A stretch of 64,000 nucleotides of DNA from Metellina segmentata (Eukaryota; Arthropoda; Arachnida; Araneae; Tetragnathidae), in the NCBI GenBank assembly GCA_947359465.1, contig OX375880.1, positions 24,690,714-24,754,713 on the forward strand, written 5' to 3'. Shown piece by piece: positions 10,353 to 20,415 of this stretch (within the stretch, counting starts at the first letter, position 1; every line of letters starts with the position of its first letter). A program made the translations under genes and the position numbers. The notes under the pieces are model-generated. The model searched no databases, had not been told where the DNA came from, and was given only the letters and a program-made list of their open reading frames with translations.

Positions 10353-11829
10353 GGACCGTTGTAATTTCAAAGCTCCCAATCCAAGTTCTCAGGAGATGTA
10401 ATTTCTAAGGGAATGAAAATGTATTTGACTGAGATGTGGGAAGAGTGTTTTGTGTGAAGTATTCCCATAGAAATTAACGTGCTGCCGAGCGAGGTGGGAT
10501 TGACGTTGTAATTTCAAAGCTCCCAATCCAAGTTCTCAGGCGATGTAATTTCTAAGCGAATGAAAATGTATTTGACTGAGATGTGGGGAGAGTGTTTTGT
10601 GTGAAGTATTCCTTAGAAATTAACGTGCTGCCGAGCGAAGTGGGAGGGAGCGTTGTAATTTCAAAGCTCCCTATCCAAGTTCTCAGGCGATGTAATTTCT
10701 AAGGGAATGAAAATGTATTTGACTGAGATGTGGGGAGAGTGTTTTGTGTGAAGTATTCCCATAGAAATTAACGTGCTGCCGAGCGAGGTGGGAGGGACCG
10801 TTGTAATTTCAAAGCTCCCAATCCAAAATCTCAGGCGATGTAATTTCTAAGGGAATGCAAAGGTATTTGACTGAGATGTGGGGAGAGTGTTTTGTGTGAA
10901 GTATTCCCATAGAAATTAACGTGCTGCCGAGCGACTTGGGAGGGAGCGTTGTAATTTCAAAGCTCCCTATCCAAGTTCTCAGGCGATGTAATTTCTAAGG
11001 GAATGAAAATGTATTTGACTGAGATGTGGGGAGAGTGTTTTGTGTGAAGTATTCCCATAGAAATTAACGTGCTGCCGAGCGAGGTGGGAGGGACCGTTGT
11101 AATTTCAAAGCTCCCAATCCAAGTTCTCAGGCGATGTAATTTCTAAGGGAATGAAAATGTATTTGACTGAGATGTGGGGAGAGTATTTTGTGTGAAGTAT
11201 TCCCATAGAAATTAACGTGCTGCCGAACGAGGTGGGAGGGACCGCTGTAATTTCAAAGCTCCCAATCCAAGTTCTCAGGCGATGTAATTTCTAAGGGAAT
11301 GAAAAGGTATTTGACTGAGATGTGGGGAGAGTGTTTTGTGTGAAGTATTCCCATTGAAATTAACGTGCTGCCGAGCGAGGTGGGAGGGACCGTTGTAATT
11401 TCAAAGCTCCCAATCCAAGTTCTCAGGCGATGTAATTTCTAAGGGAATGAAAATGTATTTGACTGAGATGTGGGGAGAGTGTTTTGTGTGAAGTATTCCC
11501 ATAGAAATTAACGTGCTGCCGAGCGAGGTGGGAGGGACCGTTGTAATTTCAAAGCTCCCAATCCAAGTTCTCAGGCGATGTAATTTCTAAGGGAATGCAA
11601 AGGTATTTGACTGAGATGTGGGGAGAGTGTTTTGTGTGAAGTATTCCCATAGAAATTAACGTGCTGCCGAGCGAGGTGGGTTTGACGTTGTAATTTCAAA
11701 GCTCCCAATCCAAGTTCTCAGGCGATGTAATTTCTAAGGGAATGAAAATGTATTTGACTGAGATGTGGGGAGAGTGTTTTGTGTGAAGTATTCCGATAGA
11801 AATTAACGTGCTGCCGAGCGAGGTGGGAG
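10353..11829. repeat. HOR unit 6, 10 monomers with fused a/c
   Basis: Order is a/c, d, e, f, g, h, i, j, k, l. The first monomer has AGGAGATG but ends GGATTGACG, so b and most of c are gone; the switch lies between about 10,395 and 10,499. Other marks are GTGGGAAGAG near 10,440 (shared with 15,315) and a private loss in TATTCCTTAG near 10,610. It is the shortest unit of the left block, 1,477 bp. Confidence 0.85.
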
Positions 11830-13603
11830 GGACCGTTGTAATTTCAAAGCTCCCAATCCAAGTTCTCAGGAGATGTAATTTCTAAGGGAATGAAAATGTA
11901 TTTGACTGAGATGTGGGGAGAGTGTTTTGTGTGAAGTATTCCCATAGAAATTAACGTGCTGCCGAGCGAGGTGGGAGGGAGCGTTGTAATTTCGAAGCCC
12001 CCTATCCAAGTTCTCAGGCGATGTAATTTCTAAGGGAATGAAAAGGTATTTGACTGAGATGTGGGGAGAGTGTTTTGTGTGAAGTATTCCCATAGAAATT
12101 AACGTGCTGCCGAGCGAGATCGGAGGGACCGTTGTAATTTCAAAACTCCCAATCCAAGTTCTCAGGCGATGTAATTTCTAAGGGAATGAAAATGTATTTG
12201 ACTGAGATGTGGGGAGAGTGTTTTGTGTGAAGTATTCCCATAGAAATTAACGTGCTGCCGAGCGAGGTGGGATTGACGTTGTAATTTCAAAGCTCCCAAT
12301 CCAAGTTCTCAGGCGATGTAATTTCTAAGCGAATGAAAATGTATTTGACTGAGATGTGGGGAGAGTGTTTTGTGTGAAGTATTCCCATAGAAATTAACGT
12401 GCTGCCGAGCGAAGTGGGAGGGAGCGTTGTAATTTCAAAGCTCCCTATCCAAGTTCTCAGGCGATGTAATTTCTAAGGGAATGAAAATGTATTTGACTGA
12501 GATGTGGGGAGAGTGTTTTGTGTGAAGTATTCCCATAGAAATTAACGTGCTGCCGAGCGAGGTGGGAGGGACCGTTGTAATTTCAAAGCTCCCAATCCAA
12601 GTTCTCAGGCGATGTAATTTCTAAGGGAATGCAAAGGTATTTGACTGAGATGTGGGGAGAGTGTTTTGTGTGAAGTATTCCCATAGAAATTAACGTGCTG
12701 CCGAGCGACTTGGGAGGGAGCGTTGTAATTTCAAAGCTCCCTATCCAAGTTCTCAGGCGATGTAATTTCTAAGGGAATGAAAATGTATTTGACTGAGATG
12801 TGGGGAGAGTGTTTTGTGTGAAGTATTCCCATAGAAATTAACGTGCTGCCGAGCGAGGTGGGAGGGACCGTTGTAATTTCAAAGCTCCCAATCCAAGTTC
12901 TCAGGCGATGTAATTTCTAAGGGAATGAAAATGTATTTGACTGAGATGTGGGGAGAGTATTTTGTGTGAAGTATTCCCATAGAAATTAACGTGCTGCCGA
13001 ACGAGGTGGGAGGGACCGCTGTAATTTCAAAGCTCCCAATCCAAGTTCTCAGGCGATGTAATTTCTAAGGGAATGAAAAGGTATTTGACTGAGATGTGGG
13101 GAGAGTGTTTTGTGTGAAGTATTCCCATTGAAATTAACGTGCTGCCGAGCGAGGTGGGAGGGACCGTTGTAATTTCAAAGCTCCCAATCCAAGTTCTCAG
13201 GCGATGTAATTTCTAAGGGAATGAAAATGTATTTGACTGAGATGTGGGGAGAGTGTTTTGTGTGAAGTATTCCCATAGAAATTAACGTGCTGCCGAGCGA
13301 GGTGGGAGGGACCGTTGTAATTTCAAAGCTCCCAATCCAAGTTCTCAGGCGATGTAATTTCTAAGGGAATGCAAAGGTATTTGACTGAGATGTGGGGAGA
13401 GTGTTTTGTGTGAAGTATTCCCATAGAAATTAACGTGCTGCCGAGCGAGGTGGGTTTGACGTTGTAATTTCAAAGCTCCCAATCCAAGTTCTCAGGCGAT
13501 GTAATTTCTAAGGGAATGAAAATGTATTTGACTGAGATGTGGGGAGAGTGTTTTGTGTGAAGTATTCCGATAGAAATTAACGTGCTGCCGAGCGAGGTGG
13601 GAG
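11830..13603. repeat. HOR unit 7, canonical 12 monomers (1,774 bp)
   Basis: Order is a to l without fusion or gain. It is the cleanest canonical unit: its 1,774 bp equal 12 x 148 minus one base each for the GGATTGACG and GGTTTGACG joints. One private change (CAAAACTCCC near 12,143) was noticed. Confidence 0.9.
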
Positions 13604-15229
13604 GGACCGTTGTAATTTCAAAGCTCCCAATCCAAGTTCTCAGGAGATGTAATTTCTAAGGGAATGAAAATGTATTTGACTGAGATGTGGGGAGAGTGTT
13701 TTGTGTGAAGTATTCCCATAGAAATTAACGTGCTGCCGAGCGAGGTGGGAGGGAGCGTTGTAATTTCGAAGCCCCCTATCCAAGTTCTCAGGCGATGTAA
13801 TTTCTAAGGGAATGAAAAGGTATTTGACTGAGATGTGGGGAGAGTGTTTTGTGTGAAGTATTCCCATAGAAATTAACGTGCTGCCGAGCGAGATCGGAGG
13901 GACCGTTGTAATTTCAAAGCTCCCAATCCAAGTTCTCAGGCGATGTAATTTCTAAGGGAATGAAAATGTATTTGACTGAGATGTGGGGAGAGTGTTTTGT
14001 GTGAAGTATTCCCATAGAAATTAACGTGCTGCCGAGCGAGGTGGGATTGACGTTGTAATTTCAAAGCTCCCAATCCAAGTTCTCAGGCGATGTAATTTCT
14101 AAGCGAATGAAAATGTATTTGACTGAGATGTGGGGAGAGTGTTTTGTGTGAAGTATTCCCATAGAAATTAACGTGCTGCCGAGCGAAGTGGGAGGGAGCG
14201 TTGTAATTTCAAAGCTCCCAATCCAAGTTCTCAGGCGATGTAATTTCTAAGGGAATGCAAAGGTATTTGACTGAGATGTGGGGAGAGTGTTTTGTGTGAA
14301 GTATTCCCATAGAAATTAACGTGCTGCCGAGCGACTTGGGAGGGAGCGTTGTAATTTCAAAGCTCCCTATCCAAGTTCTCAGGCGATGTAATTTCTAAGG
14401 GAATGAAAATGTATTTGACTGAGATGTGGGGAGAGTGTTTTGTGTGAAGTATTCCCATAGAAATTAACGTGCTGCCGAGCGAGGTGGGAGGGACCGTTGT
14501 AATTCAAAGCTCCCAATCCAAGTTCTCAGGCGATGTAATTTCTAAGGGAATGAAAATGTATTTGACTGAGATGTGGGGAGAGTATTTTGTGTGAAGTATT
14601 CCCATAGAAATTAACGTGCTGCCGAACGAGGTGGGAGGGACCGCTGTAATTTCAAAGCTCCCAATCCAAGTTCTCAGGCGATGTAATTTCTAAGGGAATG
14701 AAAAGGTATTTGACTGAGATGTGGGGAGAGTGTTTTGTGTGAAGTATTCCCATTGAAATTAACGTGCTGCCGAGCGAGGTGGGAGGGACCGTTGTAATTT
14801 CAAAGCTCCCAATCCAAGTTCTCAGGCGATGTAATTTCTAAGGGAATGAAAATGTATTTGACTGAGATGTGGGGAGAGTGTTTTGTGTGAAGTATTCCCA
14901 TAGAAATTAACGTGCTGCCGAGCGAGGTGGGAGGGACCGTTGTAATTTCAAAGCTCCCAATCCAAGTTCTCAGGCGATGTAATTTCTAAGGGAATGCAAA
15001 GGTATTTGACTGAGATGTGGGGAGAGTGTTTTGTGTGAAGTATTCCCATAGAAATTAACGTGCTGCCGAGCGAGGTGGGAGGGAGCGTTGTAATTTCAAA
15101 GCTCCCTATCCAAGTTCTCAGGCGATATAATTTCTAAGGGAATGAAAATGTATATGACTGAGATGTGGGGAGAGTGTTTTGTGTGAAGTATTCCGATAGA
15201 AATTAACGTGCTGCCGAGCGAGGTGGGAG
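13604..15229. repeat. HOR unit 8, 11 monomers with fused e/f and n end
   Basis: Order is a, b, c, d, e/f, g, h, i, j, k, n. The fifth monomer enters with GAGCG like e but continues CTCCCAATCC and GCAAAGG like f. The crossover lies in 14,199-14,219. The second half repeats unit 5, including the single-base loss at 14,501, at an offset of 4,877 bp. Confidence 0.88.
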
Positions 15230-17751
15230 GGACCGTTGTAATTTCAAAGCTCCCAATCCAAGTTCTCAGGAGATGTAATTTCTAAGGGAATGAAAATGTA
15301 TTTGACTGAGATGTGGGAAGAGTGTTTTGTGTGAAGTATTCCCATAGAAATTAACGTGCTGCCGAGCGAGGTGGGAGGGAGCGTTGTAATTTCGAAGCCC
15401 CCTATCCAAGTTCTCAGGCGATGTAATTTCTAAGGGAATGAAAAGGTATTTGACTGAGATGTGGGGAGAGTGTTTTGTGTGAAGTATTCCCATAGAAATT
15501 AACGTGCTGCCGAGCGAGATCGGAGGGACCGTTGTAATTTCAAAGCTCCCAATCCAAGTTCTCAGGCGATGTAATTTCTAAGGGAATGAAAATGTATTTG
15601 ACTGAGATGTGGGGAGAGTATTTTGTGTGAAGTATTCCCATAGAAATTAACGTGCTGCCGAACGAGGTGGGAAGGACCGCTGTAATTTCAAAGCTCCCAA
15701 TCCAAGTTCTCAGGCGATGTAATTTCTAAGGGAATGAAAAGGTATTTGACTGAGATGTGGGGAGAGTGTTTTGTGTGAAGTATTCCCATTGAAATTAACG
15801 TGCTGCCGAGCGAGGTGGGAGGGAGCGTTGTAATTTCGAAGCCCCCTATCCAAGTTCTCAGGCGATGTAATTTCTAAGGGAATGAAAAGGTATTTGACTG
15901 AGATGTGGGGAGAGTGTTTTGTGTGAAGTATTCCCATAGAAATTAACGTGCTGCCGAGCGAGATCGGAGGGACCGTAGTAATTTCAAAGCTCCCAATCCA
16001 AGTTCTCAGGCGATGTAATTTCTAAGGGAATGAAAATGTATTTGACTGAGATGTGGGGAGAGTATTTTGTGTGAAGTATTCCCATAGAAATTAACGTGCT
16101 GCCGAACGAGGTGGGAAGGACCGCTGTAATTTCAAAGCTCCCAATCCAAGTTCTCAGGCGATGTAATTTCTAAGGGAATGAAAAGGTATTTGACTGAGAT
16201 GCGGGGAGAGTGTTTTGTGTGAAGTATTCCCATTGAAATTAACGTGAAGCCGAACGAGGTGGGAGGGACCGTTGTAATTTCAAAGCTCCCAATCCAAGTT
16301 CTCAGGCGATGTAATTTCTAAGGGAATGAAAATGTATTTGACTGAGATGTGGGGAGAGTGTTTTGTGTGAAGTATTCCCATAGAAATTAACGTGCTGCCG
16401 AGCGAGGTGGGAGGGACCGTTGTAATTTCAAAGCTCCCAATCCAAGTTCTCAGGCGATGTAATTTCTAAGGGAATGCAAAGGTATTTGACTGAGATGTGG
16501 GGAGAGTGTTTTGTGTGAAGTATTCCCATAGAAATTAACGTGCTGCCGAGCGAGGTGGGTTTGACGTTGTAATTTCAGAGCTCCCAATCCAAGTTCTCAG
16601 GCGATGTAATTTCTAAGGGAATGAAAATGTATTTGACTGAGATGTGGGGAGAGTGTTTTGTGTGAAGTATTCCCATAGAAATTAACGTGCTGCCGAGCGA
16701 GGTGGGAGGGACCGTTGTAATTTCAAAGCTCCCAATCCAAGTTCTCAGGAGATGTAATTTCTAAAGGAATGAAAATGTATTTGACTGAAATGTGGGGAGA
16801 GTGTTTTGTGTGAAGTATTCCCATAGAAATTAACATGTTGTCGAGCGAGGTGGGAGAGACCGTTGTAATTTCAAAGCTCCCAATCCAAGTTCTCAGGAGA
16901 TGTAATTTCTAAGGGAATGAAAAGGTATTTGACTGAGATGTGGGGAGAGTGTTTTGTGTGAAGTATTCCCATAGAAATTAACGTGCTGCCGAGCGAGGTG
17001 GGAGGGACCGTTGTAATTTAAAAGCTCCCAATCCAAGTTCTCAGGCGATGTAATTTCTAATTGAATGCAAAAGTATTTTACTGAGATGTGGGGAGAGTGT
17101 TTTGTGTGAAGTATTCCCAAAGAAATTAACGTGCTGCCGAGCGAGGTGGGAGGGAGCGTTGTAATTTCAAAGCTCCCTATCCAAGTTCTCAGGCGATATA
17201 ATTTCTAAGGGAATGAAAATGTATATGACTGAGATGTGGGGAGAGTGTTTTGTGTGAAGTATTCCGATAGAAATTAACGTGCTGCCGAGCGAGGTGGGAG
17301 GGACCGTTGTAATTTCAAAGCTCCCAATCCAAGTTCTCATGCGATGTAATTTCTAAGGGAATGAAAATGTATTTGACTGAGATGTGGGGAGAGTGTTTTG
17401 TGTGAAGTATTCCCATAGAAATTAACGTGCTGCCGAGCGAGGTGGGAGGGAGCGTTGTAATTTCGAAGCTCCCTATCCAAGTTCTCAGGCGATGTAATTT
17501 CTAAGGGAATGAAAAGGTATTTGACTGAGATGTGGGGAGAGTGTTTTGTGTGAAGTATTCCCATAGAAATTAACGTGCTGCCGAGCGAGATGGGAGGGAC
17601 CGTTGTAATTTCAAAGCTCCCAATCCAAGTTCTCAGGCGATGTAATTTCTAAAGGAATGAAAATGTATTTGACTGAGATGTGGGGAGAGTATTTTGTGTG
17701 AAGTATTCCCATAGAAATTAACGTGCTGCCGAACGAGGTGGGAAGGACCGC
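15230..17751. repeat. Scrambled transition with a 3-monomer (444-bp) local period
   Basis: The 12-monomer order stops here. After a and b comes h, i, b, h, i, so b-h-i recurs at 444 bp (15,526-16,265). Joints now read GAACGAGGTGGGAAGGACCGC. Next come j, k, a TTTGACG monomer with TTTCAGAG, two AGGAGATG monomers (one with TGAAATG and AACATGTTGTCG), a TTTAAAAG monomer with TAATTGAATGC, then n, a CATGCGATG monomer, a CGAAGCTCCC monomer ending GAGATGGG, and h. This stretch has the highest density of private substitutions in the window. Confidence 0.82.
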
Positions 17752-20415
17752 TGTAATTTCAAAGCTCCCAATCCAAGTTCTCAGGCGATGTAATTTCTAA
17801 GGGAATGAAAAGGTATTTGACTGAGATGTGGGGAGAGTGTTTTGTGTGAAGTATTCCCATTGAAATTAACGTGCTGCCGAGCGAGGTGGGAGGGACCGTT
17901 GTAATTTCAAAGCTCCCAATCCAAGTTCTCAGGCGATGTAATTTCTAAGGGAATGAAAATGTATTTGACTGAGATGTGGGGAGAGTGTTTTGTGTGAAGT
18001 ATTCCCATAGAAATTAACGTGCTGCCGAGCGAGGTGGGAGGGACCGTTGTAATTTCAAAGCTCCCAATCCAAGTTCTCAGGCGATGTAATTTCTAAGGGA
18101 ATGAAAATGTATTTGACTGAGATGTGGGGAGAGTGTTTTGTGTGAAGTATTCCCATAGAAATTAACGTGCTGCCGAGCGAGGTGGGAGGGAGCGTTGTAA
18201 TTTCAAAGCTCCCTATCCAAGTTCTCAGGCGATGTAATTTCTAAGGGAATGAAAATGTATTTGACTGAGATGTGGGGAGAGTGTTTTGTGTGAAGTATTC
18301 CCATAGAAATTAACGTGCTGCCGAGCGAGGTGGGAGGGACCGTTGTAATTTCAAAGCTCCCAATCCAAGTGCTCAGGCGATGTAATTTCTAAGGCAATGA
18401 AAAGGTATTTGACTGAGATGTGGGGAGAGTGTTTTGTGTGAAGTATTCCCATAGAAATTAACGTGCTGCCGAGCGAGATGGGAGGGACCGTTGTAATTTC
18501 AAAGCTCCCAATCCAAGTTCTCAGGCGATGTAATTTCTAAGGGAATGAAAATGTATTTGACTGAGATGTGGGGAGAGTATTTTGTGTGAAGTATTCCCAT
18601 AGAAATTAACGTGCTGCCGAACGAGGTGGGAAGGACCGCTGTAATTTCAAAGCTCCCAATCCAAGTTCTCAGGCGATGTAATTTCTAAGGGAATGCAAAG
18701 GTATTTGACTGAGATGTGGGGAGAGTGTTTTGTGTGAAGTATTCTCATAGAAATTAACGTGCTGCCGAGCGAGGTGGGAGGGAGCGTTGTAATTTCAAAG
18801 CTCCCTATCCAAGTTCTCAGGCGATATAATTTCTAAGGGAATGCAAAGGTATTTGACTGAGATGTGGGGAGAGTGTTTTGTGTGAAGTATTCTCATAGAA
18901 ATTAACGTGCTGCCGAGCGAGGTGGGAGGGAGCGTTGTAATTTCAAAGCTCCCTATCCAAGTTCTCAGGCGATATAATTTCTAAGGGAATGAAAATGTAT
19001 ATGACTGAGATGTGGGGAGAGTGTTTTGTGTGAAGTATTCCCATAGAAATTAACGTGCTGCCGAGCGAGGTGGGAGGGAGTGTTGTAATTTCAAAGCTCC
19101 CAATCCAAGTTCTCAGGCGATGTAATTTCTAAGGGAATGAAAAGGTATTTGACTGAGATGTGGGGAGAGTGTTTTGTGTGAAGTATTCCCATTGAAATTA
19201 ACGTGCTGCCGAGCGAGGTGGGAGGGACCGTTGTAATTTCAAAGCTCCCAATCCAAGTTCTCAGGCGATGTAATTTCTAAGGGAATGAAAATGTATTTGA
19301 CTGAGATGTGGGGAGAGTGTTTTGTGTGAAGTATTCCCATAGAAATTAACGTGCTGCCGAGCGAGGTGGGAGGGACCGTTGTAATTTCAAAGCTCCCAAT
19401 CCAAGTTCTCAGGCGATGTAATTTCTAAGGGAATGAAAATGTATTTGACTGAGATGTGGGGAGAGTGTTTTGTGTGAAGTATTCCCATAGAAATTAACGT
19501 GCTGCCGAGCGAGGTGGGAGGGAGCGTTGTAATTTCAAAGCTCCCTATCCAAGTTCTCAGGCGATGTAATTTCTAAGGGAATGAAAATGTATTTGACTGA
19601 GATGTGGGGAGAGTGTTTTGTGTGAAGTATTCCCATAGAAATTAACGTGCTGCCGAGCGAGGTGGGAGGGACCGTTGTAATTTCAAAGCTCCCAATCCAA
19701 GTGCTCAGGCGATGTAATTTCTAAGGCAATGAAAAGGTATTTGACTGAGATGTGGGGAGAGTGTTTTGTGTGAAGTATTCCCATAGAAATTAACGTGCTG
19801 CCGAGCGAGATGGGAGGGACCGTTGTAATTTCAAAGCTCCCAATCCAAGTTCTCAGGCGATGTAATTTCTAAGGGAATGAAAATGTATTTGACTGAGATG
19901 TGGGGAGAGTATTTTGTGTGAAGTATTCCCATAGAAATTAACGTGCTGCCGAACGAGGTGGGAAGGACCGCTGTAATTTCAAAGCTCCCAATCCAAGTTC
20001 TCAGGCGATGTAATTTCTAAGGGAATGCAAAGGTATTTGACTGAGATGTGGGGAGAGTGTTTTGTGTGAAGTATTCTCATAGAAATTAACGTGCTGCCGA
20101 GCGAGGTGGGAGGGAGCGTTGTAATTTCAAAGCTCCCTATCCAAGTTCTCAGGCGATATAATTTCTAAGGGAATGCAAAGGTATTTGACTGAGATGTGGG
20201 GAGAGTGTTTTGTGTGAAGTATTCTCATAGAAATTAACGTGCTGCCGAGCGAGGTGGGAGGGAGCGTTGTAATTTCAAAGCTCCCTATCCAAGTTCTCAG
20301 GCGATATAATTTCTAAGGGAATGAAAATGTATATGACTGAGATGTGGGGAGAGTGTTTTGTGTGAAGTATTCCCATAGAAATTAACGTGCTGCCGAGCGA
20401 GGTGGGAGGGAGTGT
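17752..20415. repeat. 9-monomer tandem duplication, 2 x 1,332 bp
   Basis: Copies are 17,752-19,083 and 19,084-20,415. They share AAGTGCTCAGG (near 18,369 and 19,701) and AAGGCAATG, plus two successive monomers with TATTCTCATAG. The copy joint is visible: GAGGGAGTGTTG near 19,079 runs into TTTCAAAGCTCCCAATCC, while its partner at 20,411 runs into TTTCGAAGCTCCC. So the exchange fell within the short identical TGTAATTTC block. Confidence 0.88.
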
